From Herbaspirillum sp. (lineage in GTDB: Bacteria; Pseudomonadota; Gammaproteobacteria; Burkholderiales; Burkholderiaceae_D), in NCBI RefSeq assembly GCF_017744395.1, contig NZ_JAGIBI010000001.1:248001-312000 (forward strand): a stretch of 64,000 nucleotides of DNA. Direction: 5' to 3'. Positions 1-8,438 of this stretch are shown one piece after another. A program made the translations under genes and the position numbers. The notes under the pieces were generated by a model, which ran no database searches, was not told where the DNA came from, and saw nothing but the letters and a program-made list of their open reading frames with translations. Each line of letters opens with the position of its first letter. Position 1 is the stretch's first letter.

Positions 1-1
1 G

Positions 2-271
2 GCCATGGCGCTGCCGGCTGCCTGGTCTTCATCCGTGGTCGGGGAAGTAGGGCCGGCCCGCATCAAAGTGCTGCGCATGGACCGGCGCCCATACCCGGAA
101 GAATCCCATGCGTACAACGAGGCATTGATCGTCATTGACGGCAAGCTGGAGCTGGACCTCGAGGGTGAGGCGCTTACTATCGCCAGTGGGGAAATGTATG
201 TGGTTGCGGCAGGGACGCCGCATCGGGTCAGGGAGGGGAGCTACGGGACACTGGTTATTGTCGACCTCTAG
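2..271 (+). CDS. Cupin-domain protein, 5' end outside the window
   Basis: A single small cupin beta-barrel of about 88 visible residues. The PEESHAYNEALIVIDGKLELDLEG segment and the GEMYVVAAGTPHRV segment correspond to the two cupin motifs, with His/Glu candidates for a metal site. The first ATG is at base 5, but the reading frame is open to the window edge. Stand-alone cupins of this type usually have 15-25 more N-terminal residues, so the gene probably starts upstream. The substrate cannot be told from sequence. It ends 144 bp before the next gene, which has its own ribosome site. Confidence 0.75.
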   Translation, partial: AMALPAAWSSSVVGEVGPARIKVLRMDRRPYPEESHAYNEALIVIDGKLELDLEGEALTIASGEMYVVAAGTPHRVREGSYGTLVIVDL

Positions 272-414
272 TGATGCGCAGCGGTTTTTGCATGAAAAAT
301 GCCCTCGTTTAACCCTCAATGCATTATTCCAGCGTTTACCCTAAGCCTGCCCCTTACTTTGCAGGAAAGGGGTGACTCCCGGTTAACGTGTGTAACTGAC
401 TTTCAGGAAATCTT

Positions 415-849
415 ATGCTTAAGAAAATGATATTGGCTGCAAGCTTGGCTATGTCGCTGGGCCAGGCCTTTGCCATGGAGTTGTATTTCACGGTCAGTTA
501 TCAAAGCTATCCACTGGATACGCCCAACAACGCCGGCCGCGACATCGTTTTTGAAAAAAAGCCGATCCATCTTTCCGTGAGCGAAAACAACGAAGCGCTT
601 GTGACAGAGGCCAAGAACCTCAAAAAGGCATACATCGACTACGTGAAGGCAACGTATCCGGCCTACATTGAGCGCGTGCTGAAATCCAAATATCACGACA
701 ACCTGGAGTCGCATTTGGATGCCAACGTCAATGTTGCCTACTTCGGGACGGCAGCCAAGGCGCAGGCCGACATCGCAGACAATATCGAGCACGCCAAGAA
801 ACTGGGATTTTCGATTGTCGAGTCCAGGGGATTTAGCTACAAGAAGTGA
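415..849 (+). CDS. Secreted hypothetical protein, 144 aa
   Basis: The frame opens with a clear Sec signal peptide (MLKKMILAASLAMSLGQAFA, cleavage predicted after AFA), so a mature periplasmic or secreted protein of about 124 residues is expected. The start follows a TCAGGAAATCTT ribosome site. The mature part is Lys- and Tyr-rich with a long predicted helical middle (LVTEAKNLKKAYIDYVKATYPAYIERVLKSKY). I recognise no family. It has no operon partner: the next gene is on the opposite strand. A 10-bp GC-rich hairpin follows the stop. Confidence 0.75.
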   Translation: MLKKMILAASLAMSLGQAFAMELYFTVSYQSYPLDTPNNAGRDIVFEKKPIHLSVSENNEALVTEAKNLKKAYIDYVKATYPAYIERVLKSKYHDNLESHLDANVNVAYFGTAAKAQADIADNIEHAKKLGFSIVESRGFSYKK

Positions 850-861
850 TCATTTTTTTGG

Positions 862-883
862 GGTGGCGGGCAAGCCCGCCACC
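862..883. terminator. GC-rich hairpin between convergent genes
   Basis: GGTGGCGGGC-AA-GCCCGCCACC is a perfect stem directly after the secreted protein gene. A run of seven T lies just before it on the + strand (852-859) rather than after it, so it is not a canonical Rho-independent terminator in either direction, but it separates two convergent genes. Confidence 0.35.
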
Positions 884-930
884 GGAGGGGAGGCGGGGGG
901 AGAAATCTTTCTGCGTTGTCGCCTGCGCGC

Positions 931-1098
931 TCAGAGCGCCTCTTCTTTCCTTTGCCTGGCTTCTTCCCTCGCATCTTCCATTAGCCGCCGGGTATCCACT
1001 TTCTCCCGAAGATAGGCTGCATGCGCTTCCCGGCTGAGGGGCGCGGTCGTCATCAATTCCTTCAGATCTACCGTGCTTTCGTTGTATCGCTGATACAT
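931..1098 (-). CDS. Small charged hypothetical protein, 55 aa
   Basis: This frame is too short for the supplied track. It starts at ATG 1098 behind a good ribosome site (CAGGAGCAGCC) and runs 56 codons to TGA. The product begins MYQRYNESTVDLKELMTT and ends in a strongly charged helix (EDAREEARQRKEEAL), with no signal peptide and no membrane segment. The ribosome site, the balanced codon use and the non-repetitive N-terminus support a real gene. Function is unknown; the helical tail could mediate protein contacts. Confidence 0.6.
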   Translation of the reverse strand: MYQRYNESTVDLKELMTTAPLSREAHAAYLREKVDTRRLMEDAREEARQRKEEAL

Positions 1099-1161
1099 GG
1101 CTGCTCCTGATTGAAAGGGATTCCCTGTCTTTTTACCACGGATTGAAGGAAGTGTTGTGTT

Positions 1162-1902
1162 TCAGGCCGCCTCCCTGCCTGGCGCCACCGAAGCCCCGAT
1201 GATGCCGTGCCGCTGCAATGCTCCGGCGACAAAGCCATTAGCCTTCATCTTTTCCACAAACGCCGACAGGAATGCGGCCGCCTCCGGACCGCGGCTCTTG
1301 GGTGTGCCCATTGCCTGCCGGATCACCATGAAGCGTTCATTGAGCAGGCGCAGGCCGCCAAGCTGGGCGGCGTCGTGTTCCAACTGCTGTTTGACGCCGG
1401 CCGCGACTTCCGCGCCTTCCTTGAGGAAGAAATCGACGACGGCAGGCGAGGTGGGGGCGCGCAGGATGGTTGCGTTTTGCAGGGTGCGGGTCAGGTAGAG
1501 GTCGTATGCGCTGCCTTTGCCGACCACTACCCGATGGCCGGCGACGTCGACTTCGTCGTTGCTGCGCAGCGGGGAATCGTTCTTGACCAGGTAGAAGCCC
1601 TCGATCAGCACATAGGCATCGGTGAAGGCGATCTGTTCGCCCCGCACCGGGTCGATGGCGAAGAAACCGAAATCGGCCTGCTCCGCCGCTACCGCTTCCA
1701 CCGACTTGCCGGCGGCATCGAACACGACCAGTTCCAGTTCGGCATCGAGTTCCTTCGCCAAGGCGCGAGCCAGGTCGACCGAAACGCCGCAGGGCGCGCC
1801 GGAGGCATCCTTGTTGGCGAGGATGGGGTTGCCCAGGTTGATCGAGGCGCGCAGCTTGCCGGTCGGGGTGAAGGCGGAGCGGATGTGGGGAGTCAGGTGC
1901 AT
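1162..1902 (-). CDS. Leaderless family-3 solute-binding protein, 246 aa
   Basis: The track ORF extends upstream into gntR; the natural start is ATG 1902, 18 bp after the gntR stop. The protein reads as a bacterial extracellular solute-binding protein family 3 fold: LRASINLGNPILANKD at the start, GVSVDLARALAKELDAELELVVF, then ADFGFFAIDPVRGEQIAFTDAYVLIEGFYLV, typical of amino-acid or organic-acid binding proteins. It has no signal peptide, so as written it would stay in the cytoplasm. No ABC permease or ATPase lies nearby. It is the last gene of the acnA-gntR-SBP run, so it may act as a ligand sensor or sequestering protein instead of a transporter subunit (inference). Confidence 0.75.
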   Translation of the reverse strand: MHLTPHIRSAFTPTGKLRASINLGNPILANKDASGAPCGVSVDLARALAKELDAELELVVFDAAGKSVEAVAAEQADFGFFAIDPVRGEQIAFTDAYVLIEGFYLVKNDSPLRSNDEVDVAGHRVVVGKGSAYDLYLTRTLQNATILRAPTSPAVVDFFLKEGAEVAAGVKQQLEHDAAQLGGLRLLNERFMVIRQAMGTPKSRGPEAAAFLSAFVEKMKANGFVAGALQRHGIIGASVAPGREAA

Positions 1903-1919
1903 GGCCGGTTCGGTGGATG

Positions 1920-2825
1920 TCAGGGTTGAAGGATGTCTCCGATCTTGGCGATGGAAGACAGGGTGTATTGCAGGTGTTCTTTCATGAACGCCGAGGCTTC
2001 TTCGTTGCGCTCCCGTTCCAGCAGTTCCAGGATGTGCAGGTGCTGGCGGCAATGTTCGGGATAGCGGTCGCGCCGGCGCATCGAGCGGTACGACAAAAGG
2101 CGGCGCACCCGGTTCACGCGCTTGATGGTATCGATGAAAAAGGCGTTGCCGGAAGCTTCCACCAGGCTTTCATGGAAGCGTACGCCGCGGTTATGCAGCT
2201 CGTCCGCGGTGGCGGTTTCGATGCCGCCATCGAGCAGGTGGAGTTCGGTAGCGCGGCAGCGCTCCAGCACTTCGCGTTCGATCCTGAAACCGGGTTCCAG
2301 CAGGGCGGCAGGCTCCAGCGCCAGGCGCAGGCGGTACGATTGCAGCAGGCTATCGGGGGTGAGCAGCATGCTGGAGAAGATCCAGCCATAGCCCGGCTTG
2401 CGCTCGGCCCAGCCTTCCTTGGCGATTCGGCTTAGGACGGCGTTGAGCTGGGAAGCGGTCAGGTTGTACGTATTCTTGATCAGTTGTTCCGAAAATTCCT
2501 GGGGCAAATCGCCCTTGAGCAGGTCGTCGGCGATGCGGAAATAGACCGATGTCACGACATCGTTCTCTTCCAGGCCGAGCGCCTGGACGATGTCCGAGGT
2601 TTTTTCAGAAAAACCGTCGGCGACGAAATAGCCTTTGTTCTTTTCGCGGGTCAGCAGGCCGTTCTCGTGCAAGAGCGCGAGGGCGGTATTGATCGGCTGG
2701 CGCGACACCCGCAGGCGGTCGGCCAGCATCTGGGCCGGCAAATGGGTGCCGACTTCCCAGGACTGGCTTTTCACCAGTTCCACAATTTGTTTCGAAATAG
2801 AGGATTCCGCGTCCATCGTCGTCAT
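1920..2825 (-). CDS. GntR-family regulator with two winged-helix segments and FCD-type domain
   Basis: Residues about 8-65 are a GntR winged helix (LADRLRVSRQPINTALALLHENGLLTREKNKGYFVA). A second HTH-like block at about 94-153 (IADDLLKGDLPQEFSEQ... LNAVLSRIAKEGWAERKPGYGWIF) follows. The C-terminal half (about 155-290) is helical and fits the FCD/FadR type of ligand domain. At 301 residues it is longer than a usual 230-250-residue FadR-type regulator because of the second block. It sits 32 bp downstream of acnA and probably controls the acnA and lactonase promoters between 5485 and 5563. The ligand is likely an organic acid handled by this cluster. Confidence 0.88.
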   Translation of the reverse strand: MTTMDAESSISKQIVELVKSQSWEVGTHLPAQMLADRLRVSRQPINTALALLHENGLLTREKNKGYFVADGFSEKTSDIVQALGLEENDVVTSVYFRIADDLLKGDLPQEFSEQLIKNTYNLTASQLNAVLSRIAKEGWAERKPGYGWIFSSMLLTPDSLLQSYRLRLALEPAALLEPGFRIEREVLERCRATELHLLDGGIETATADELHNRGVRFHESLVEASGNAFFIDTIKRVNRVRRLLSYRSMRRRDRYPEHCRQHLHILELLERERNEEASAFMKEHLQYTLSSIAKIGDILQP

Positions 2826-2857
2826 GGCTGTTGGGGCCGGGCGGCCCGATTCTCCTA

Positions 2858-5485
2858 TTATGACTGACGCTGCGCCGCGATCGCGTTTCTCAGGATAAAC
2901 GGGATCACGCCGCCGCGTCGCAGAAGCTCTGTCTCAAGCTGCGTTTCCACGGCGGCGCGGGCGATGATGCTTTCCACTGTTCCGTCATTCCTGACCAGGC
3001 GCACCGCGATGTCGCAGCGCGGTTGCAGCTTGTCTGCATCGGCATCGATTTCGATCCGGTCGCCGGGCCGGATGTTCAGCGCGGCCGGCGTCATGCCCTG
3101 GGGCAGGCGCAGCGGCAGGATGCCCATGCCGATCAGGTTGGAGCGGTGGATGCGTTCGAAGCTCATCGCCAGCACCGTGCGGATGCCCAGCAGGCGTTGG
3201 CCCTTGGCGGCCCAGTCGCGTGAGGAACCGGTACCGTAGCGTTCGCCGGCCAGCAGCACCACCGATTCCCCTGCTTCGCGGTAGCGCGCCGCCACTTCGA
3301 AGATCGGCGCGATGTCGCCGCTTGGCACATGCAAGGTCTGCCCCACAGGCGCATCGGGCGCCAGCAGGTTGCGCAGGGTTTTGCTGTAGAACGCCGCGCG
3401 CATCATCACTTCCCAGTTGCCGCGGCGCGAGGCGAACACATTCAGGTCGTTGCGATCGTCGCCACGCCCGACCAGGAAATCCGCGACGAAGCTGTCCTTG
3501 GGGATGGCGCTGGCCGGGGAGATGTGATCGGTGGTGATGTCATCGCCCAGCACCAGCAGCGGATAGGCGCTGAAGCGGCCGAGCTGCGTGCCTTCCTCCA
3601 GCGAGGCGAACGGCGGGCGGCGCAATGCCGTCGAGGCGGGCGACCAGGGGAAGCGCGGGGCATCAGGCACTTGCAGGGCGTGCCAGAGCGGATTTGCGGC
3701 GGCGATGGCGAAGGCCTTGGGGAAATCTTCCGCGCGCACGCCGGCGCGCACGGCGGCATCGATGTCTTCGCGGCTCGGCCACAGGTCGGCCAGGAACACC
3801 GGCACGCCTTCGGCGGTGTGCTGTATCGGCATGCTGGCGACATCGACCATGGCGTCGCCGGCCAGCGCGTGAACGATCACCAGTGCCGGCGACATCAGGA
3901 AGCCGAGATCCAGGTCCGGATGCACGCGGCCGGGGAAATTGCGGTTGCCGGAGAGAACGGCGACCGGGTGGATATCGTCGGCGGCCAGGGCCTGCTGGAT
4001 CGGCGCGGTCAACGGGCCGGAGTTGCCGATGCAGGTGGTGCAACCATAGCCGACGATGTCGAAGCCGACGGCGGAGAGGTCATCGATCAGGCCAGCGCGC
4101 GCCAGGTAATCGGCCGCGGCGGGCGAGCCGGGACCAAGCGAGGTCTTGACCCAGCGGGGGACTTTCAGGCCCAGCGCGCGCGCCTTGCGGGCCACCAGTC
4201 CGGCGGCGGCCAGCAGGGCCGGATCCGAGGTATTGGTGCAACTGGTGATGGCGGCGATGGCGATGGGATGTTTCGGCAGCGGGCCGCCTTCATGTTTGGG
4301 CCGGAAGCCGAGCGCCGCCACCGTGGCGGCCAGCCGGTCGAACGGGAGCAGATCTTGCGGACGGCGCGGACCGGCGATGTGCATCCCGATCTGCTCCAGA
4401 TCCACTTCGATGGTCTTGGTGTAGCGAGGGGCGTTGTCCGGTTCGTACCAGAAGGCATTGCGCTTGGCATATGCCTGCACCAGGTCGAGCAACGCCGCGG
4501 GCCGGCCGGTTTCGCGCAAATATTGGATGGTGGCGTCGTCGATCGGGAAGTAGCCCGAGCTTGCGCCGTATTCGGGGGCCATGTTGGCAACCACCGAACG
4601 CTCTCCGGCCGACAGGGCGGCTACGCCCGGGCCATAGAATTCCACAAACTCTCCAGACACGCCGATGGCGCGCAGGCGCTGGGTCACGGTCAGGGCCAGG
4701 TCGGTGGCCTGGACGCCCGGCTGCAGATTCCCGGTGAGCCTGACGCCGATGACGTCCGGAATGCGCATCATGGTCGGCATGCCGAACATCACAGTCTGCG
4801 CCTCCAGCCCGCCGACGCCCCAGCCGAGCACGCCGATGCCGTTGATCATCGGCGTGTGGCTGTCGGTGCCGATCAACGTATCGGGCACTACCCAGGCCTG
4901 GCCGTCGCGCACTTCGGTGGTCACGACGGTGGCCAGTTGCTCCAGGTTGATGGTGTGCATGATGCCGGTGCCGGGCGGATGGATCCGCACGCCGCGCATC
5001 ACCTTCGAAGCCCAGCGCAGGAAGCTGTAGCGCTCGCCGTTGCGTTTGACTTCCAGCTTCAGGTTGCGCGCGATGGCATCTTTCTCCGCAAAAAATTCCA
5101 CCGCCAGTGAATGATCCACCGAGATGTCCACGGGCAGGCCCGGGTTCAGCGCGGTCGGATCCCAGCCCGCTTCGGCCAGCGCATCCCGCATGCCAGCGAT
5201 GTCCACCAGCGCCGGCGTGCTGGTCGTGTCGTGCATCAGCACGCGGCCGGGCTGGAAGGCGATTTCCGCTTCGCTGGTTCCCTCGTCGAGCCAGTCGAAA
5301 ACCGCCGCGACCGCGTCCTCACGCTCTTGTCCGCTCGTATTGCGGATGATGTTTTCAAGAAGGATGCGCAGCACGACCGGCAACTCGCGCAAGCGCGGGC
5401 CGAACTGGGCCGGCAGATCCACCAGGAGGTAAGTGTCGCCGGCATGCGCAAGAACGCCCGGCGCGGATGAGGATAAATTTCGCAT
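2858..5485 (-). CDS. acnA: Aconitate hydratase, AcnA type
   Basis: An 875-residue enzyme of the AcnA/IRP1 class. It shows LLENIIRN near the N-terminus, PDTLIGTDSHTPMINGIGVLGWGVGG, and the three 4Fe-4S cysteines in AITSCTNTSDP and GYGCTTCIGNSGPL. The C-terminal swivel domain has the active-site loop AGERYGTGSSRDWAAKG. It interconverts citrate, cis-aconitate and isocitrate, or a methylated or otherwise substituted analogue. Its placement with a GntR regulator, a lactonase and an organic-acid-type MFS permease argues for a pathway-specific paralogue instead of the housekeeping TCA enzyme. AcnD-type 2-methylcitrate dehydratase is less likely because prpB and prpC are absent. Confidence 0.92.
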   Translation of the reverse strand: MRNLSSSAPGVLAHAGDTYLLVDLPAQFGPRLRELPVVLRILLENIIRNTSGQEREDAVAAVFDWLDEGTSEAEIAFQPGRVLMHDTTSTPALVDIAGMRDALAEAGWDPTALNPGLPVDISVDHSLAVEFFAEKDAIARNLKLEVKRNGERYSFLRWASKVMRGVRIHPPGTGIMHTINLEQLATVVTTEVRDGQAWVVPDTLIGTDSHTPMINGIGVLGWGVGGLEAQTVMFGMPTMMRIPDVIGVRLTGNLQPGVQATDLALTVTQRLRAIGVSGEFVEFYGPGVAALSAGERSVVANMAPEYGASSGYFPIDDATIQYLRETGRPAALLDLVQAYAKRNAFWYEPDNAPRYTKTIEVDLEQIGMHIAGPRRPQDLLPFDRLAATVAALGFRPKHEGGPLPKHPIAIAAITSCTNTSDPALLAAAGLVARKARALGLKVPRWVKTSLGPGSPAAADYLARAGLIDDLSAVGFDIVGYGCTTCIGNSGPLTAPIQQALAADDIHPVAVLSGNRNFPGRVHPDLDLGFLMSPALVIVHALAGDAMVDVASMPIQHTAEGVPVFLADLWPSREDIDAAVRAGVRAEDFPKAFAIAAANPLWHALQVPDAPRFPWSPASTALRRPPFASLEEGTQLGRFSAYPLLVLGDDITTDHISPASAIPKDSFVADFLVGRGDDRNDLNVFASRRGNWEVMMRAAFYSKTLRNLLAPDAPVGQTLHVPSGDIAPIFEVAARYREAGESVVLLAGERYGTGSSRDWAAKGQRLLGIRTVLAMSFERIHRSNLIGMGILPLRLPQGMTPAALNIRPGDRIEIDADADKLQPRCDIAVRLVRNDGTVESIIARAAVETQLETELLRRGGVIPFILRNAIAAQRQS

Positions 5486-5494
5486 AAATCATTC

Positions 5495-5520
5495 TTGCAT
5501 ATTTTTATTGAAAAATGCAA
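5495..5520. promoter_or_regulatory. Candidate GntR operator in the acnA/lactonase divergent region
   Basis: TTGCATATTTTTATTGAAAAATGCAA is a near-perfect inverted repeat (TTGCAT...ATGCAA arms, AT-rich centre). It lies 10 bp upstream of the acnA start and upstream of the preferred lactonase start, a natural site for the cluster GntR regulator to control both directions. Confidence 0.5.
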
Positions 5521-5562
5521 TATAAAGAAAAGAACAAATCATCAACCGACGGAGACGACACG

Positions 5563-6786
5563 ATGCATCGAGGAAAAAACATGCCAGAACCCGCTCCGCA
5601 AGCCGCTGAGCCAGGGCGTCGACTGGTACTGCAAGCCTTGGGGGCGGCAGGTGGATTGGCCGCCTGGGGATTGACCGGCTGTGCCGCAGGAACAACAAAC
5701 CAGGGTGCCGCGGCACTCACCACTACGAAAGGAAATGCAATGTTTGCTTACGTTGGCTGCCGCACGACGCGGGAACGCAACGCGCGCGGAGATGGGATCA
5801 GCGTCTTCAAGGTCGATACCGCGACCGGGAACCTGGAGCTGGTGCAATTGGTGAAGGATCTGGTCAATCCATCGTTCCTGGCCTTGAGCAAGGACGGCCA
5901 ATATCTGTACACGGTGCACGGCGACCTGTCCGACATCAGCGCCTTCAAGGTCGACCGGGCCAGCGGCAAGCTGAGCTTCATCAACCGCAAGAGCACTCAT
6001 GGCAAGAACCCGGTGCACCTGGCAATCGACCCGAGCGGCAAGTATGTAGTGGTGTCGAATCACCTCGGCTCCAGCCTGGCGGTGCTGCCGATTGCGGTCG
6101 ACGGTTCGCTGCAGGAAATGACGCAACTGGTTACGCTGGAAGGGCCGACCGGGCCGCACCGGGTGGAGCAGAAGCTGTCCAAGCCGCACTTCAACCCGTT
6201 CGATCCGAGCGGCAAGTTCGTCGTGGTGCCGGACAAGGGGCTGGACCGTACCTTCACGTTCCGTTTCGCCGACGGCAAGCTCACGCCGGCCGGCAAGCCG
6301 TTTGTCGTATCGCGCGAAACCGCCGGCCCGCGCCACATTGCTTTCCACCAGCGCCTGCCGATGGCCTACGTCGTCAACGAACTGGATTCGACCGTGACGG
6401 CCTATGCGTATTCCGCGGAAGACGGCAGCCTGGCGCCGAAGCAGATCCTGAGCACCTTGCCGGAAAGCTTCACCGGGAATAGCCGGGCCTCGGAAATCGA
6501 GATCGACAAGACCGGACGCTTCCTGTACGCCTCCAACCGCGGTTACGACAGCATCGCGTCCTTCCACATCGACCAGCAAACCGGCCTGTTGAAGGCCGGC
6601 GCCGTGGTGCAGACGCAGGGCAAGACGCCGCGCTTCTTCGCCATTACCCCGGATAACCGTTTCCTGTACGCATTGAATGAAGACAGCGATTCCATCGTCG
6701 CCTTCTCCCTGCGGGTCGACGGCTCGCTCCATCCGACCGGCTTCTCCGTGGCATCGGGCAGTCCGGTCTGCATGGTGTTCTCGTAA
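5563..6786 (+). CDS. Tat-exported beta-propeller lactonase family lipoprotein
   Basis: A 7-bladed beta-propeller of the lactonase family (6-phosphogluconolactonase / carboxymuconate cyclase type) with repeats such as GKYVVVSNHLGSSLAVLPI, GKFVVVPDKGLDRTFTF, GRFLYASNRGYDSIASF and NRFLYALNEDSDSIVAF. The N-terminus has a twin-arginine motif (RRLVLQALGAAGG) and a lipobox-like LTGC, so export by Tat and lipidation are likely. I take ATG 5563, behind CGGAGACGA, because the track start at 5515 falls inside the operator repeat; 5581 is also possible. It probably opens a lactone or acts on a lactone-like acid in the periplasm, with the product imported by the next gene. Confidence 0.85.
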   Translation: MHRGKNMPEPAPQAAEPGRRLVLQALGAAGGLAAWGLTGCAAGTTNQGAAALTTTKGNAMFAYVGCRTTRERNARGDGISVFKVDTATGNLELVQLVKDLVNPSFLALSKDGQYLYTVHGDLSDISAFKVDRASGKLSFINRKSTHGKNPVHLAIDPSGKYVVVSNHLGSSLAVLPIAVDGSLQEMTQLVTLEGPTGPHRVEQKLSKPHFNPFDPSGKFVVVPDKGLDRTFTFRFADGKLTPAGKPFVVSRETAGPRHIAFHQRLPMAYVVNELDSTVTAYAYSAEDGSLAPKQILSTLPESFTGNSRASEIEIDKTGRFLYASNRGYDSIASFHIDQQTGLLKAGAVVQTQGKTPRFFAITPDNRFLYALNEDSDSIVAFSLRVDGSLHPTGFSVASGSPVCMVFS

Positions 6787-6847
6787 TCCAGGCCGCTGCC
6801 GTTTCATTCCCTTTTCAGGATGCCGGCGACCCGCCGGCAGTCACACC

Positions 6848-8146
6848 ATGCAAACAAATCAGACCATCAACGAACGCGCGCTGGTCCGGAAGATCACCTC
6901 CAAGATCATTCCTTTCGTCTTCATCCTGTACATCATCTCGTACCTGGACCGCGCCAACATCGGCTATGCGGCCCTGCAGATGAACAAGGAGCTGGCGCTG
7001 TCCGCGGAAGCGTTCGGTTTCATTTCCGGCATCTTCTTCATCGGCTACTTCCTGTTCGAAGTGCCGAGCAACGTCATGCTCAACAAGTTCGGCGCGCGCC
7101 GCTGGATCGCCCGCATCCTGTTGAGCTGGGGGCTGGTGTCGGTGGCGTGCGGCTTCGTGCAGAACGCGACACAGCTCTACGTGCTGCGCTTTCTGCTGGG
7201 CGTGGCCGAGGCAGGCTTCTTCCCCGGGATCATCGTCTACCTGACCTACTGGTTCCGGCAAAAGGAACTGGCGACGACGGTGGCGCTGTTCACTGCCGCT
7301 ATCCCCGTTTCCTACATCATCGGTGCGCCGCTCTCGACCTGGATCATGGATAACGTCCACTGGTTTGGCTGGAGCGGCTGGCGCTGGATGCTGGTGCTGG
7401 AGGGCGTGCCGGCAGTCATTGGCGGTTTGTTTTGCTATTTCTACCTGATCGATAGGCCTCAAGACGCCAAATGGCTGACCGACCAGGAAAAGGCGTGGAT
7501 CCTCGATGAACTGGAAAAGGATCGCCAGGCCAAGCCTGAGGCCAAGCACCTCAGTACCGTCAAGACCATGACCAATCCGAAGGTGCTGTACCTGTCCTTT
7601 ATCTACTTTGTGTACCAGTGCGGCAGCCTCGGCGTCGGTTACTGGATGCCGCAGATCATCAAGGGTTTCGCATCTTCGCTTACGCACACCCAGGTCGGCC
7701 TGATTGCGATGATTCCCTACCTGTTCGCCACCATCGTCATGGTGCTGTGGTCCAGGAGTTCGGACCGGCGTGTCGAGCGCCGCCTGCACTCGGCCATTCC
7801 CCTGGCAGTCGCGGCGGCAGCCATGGGCAGTATCGCGTATGTCGGCAATCCTTATGTGTCGATCTTGCTCATCAGCCTGAGCCTGGCGGGGCTGTATGCG
7901 TTCAAATCGCCGTTCTGGGCGCTGCCGACATTGTTCCTCTCGCGTGAGACCGCGGCGGTTTCGATTGCCGTCATCAATTCGCTGGGCAATCTCGGCGGTT
8001 TCGTAGGCCCGTCGCTCATCGGCTATGTGAAAGGCAAGGAAAACAGCGCGACCCTCGGCCTGCTGTTCCTGGCGGTGCTGCTTGTGATTTCCTTCTTGAT
8101 GACCTTTTTCATTCGCATCAAAGAGACGAGGGCCGGGCAGGTTTAG
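6848..8146 (+). CDS. MFS transporter, anion:cation symporter (ACS) family
   Basis: 432 residues from ATG 6848; the track ORF begins too early, inside the lactonase gene. The signature YLDRANIGYAALQMNKEL in helix 1 and the loop LLGVAEAGFFPGIIVYLTYWF are typical of ACS permeases (phthalate, tartrate, hexuronate and other organic anions). Twelve hydrophobic segments can be drawn, with the central loop DRPQDAKWLTDQEKAWILDEL between helices 6 and 7. It lies 61 bp after the lactonase and likely shares its transcript, so it is probably the uptake step for the organic acid metabolised by this cluster. Its stop overlaps the convergent DUF971 gene by 4 bp. Confidence 0.88.
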   Translation: MQTNQTINERALVRKITSKIIPFVFILYIISYLDRANIGYAALQMNKELALSAEAFGFISGIFFIGYFLFEVPSNVMLNKFGARRWIARILLSWGLVSVACGFVQNATQLYVLRFLLGVAEAGFFPGIIVYLTYWFRQKELATTVALFTAAIPVSYIIGAPLSTWIMDNVHWFGWSGWRWMLVLEGVPAVIGGLFCYFYLIDRPQDAKWLTDQEKAWILDELEKDRQAKPEAKHLSTVKTMTNPKVLYLSFIYFVYQCGSLGVGYWMPQIIKGFASSLTHTQVGLIAMIPYLFATIVMVLWSRSSDRRVERRLHSAIPLAVAAAAMGSIAYVGNPYVSILLISLSLAGLYAFKSPFWALPTLFLSRETAAVSIAVINSLGNLGGFVGPSLIGYVKGKENSATLGLLFLAVLLVISFLMTFFIRIKETRAGQV

Positions 8147-8427
8147 CCGAACTCCCGAAGAAATTGCCACGGGTAGATGCCACGCTCATGCCCGTCGCTA
8201 AATATCAGTTGAACGCCGTATTGCCCCACCGGCGCCAGCGTTTCCAGGCGCACGCCGGGATCGGGTTCCAGCGCTTGCCCGGTGCGTTGCGTATAGGCCT
8301 TGCAATCGGCGCAGCGGCAAGCCTGGCGCAGTGCGAAGTAGGAGAGCACCTGGTGGCGGTCGTCATCCCATTCGATGTGCAAGGCCGCGCTGCCGGTCTG
8401 GTTGGTGAGGTGGAGGGGATGCGGCAT
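8143..8427 (-). CDS. DUF971 family protein (GBBH-like N-terminal domain)
   Basis: 94 residues matching the stand-alone DUF971 fold: LHIEWDDDRHQVLSYFALRQACRCADCKAYTQ and the closing YGVQLIFSDGHERGIYPWQFLREFG. The CRCADC cysteines fit the metal-binding N-terminal domain known from gamma-butyrobetaine hydroxylase; free-standing members are often near Fe-S proteins. It is the last gene of the flavoprotein/ABC operon, 11 bp after the HEAT gene, and may support Fe-S assembly on the ferredoxin or flavoprotein partner (inference). Confidence 0.85.
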   Translation of the reverse strand: MPHPLHLTNQTGSAALHIEWDDDRHQVLSYFALRQACRCADCKAYTQRTGQALEPDPGVRLETLAPVGQYGVQLIFSDGHERGIYPWQFLREFG

Positions 8428-8438
8428 GGCGATGGCGT

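Noticed and set aside
3329-5110. 593-codon + strand ORF opposite acnA
   Set aside because: His/Gly/Arg-rich antisense frame over a complete aconitase with intact Fe-S motifs; no ribosome site or recognisable domain.
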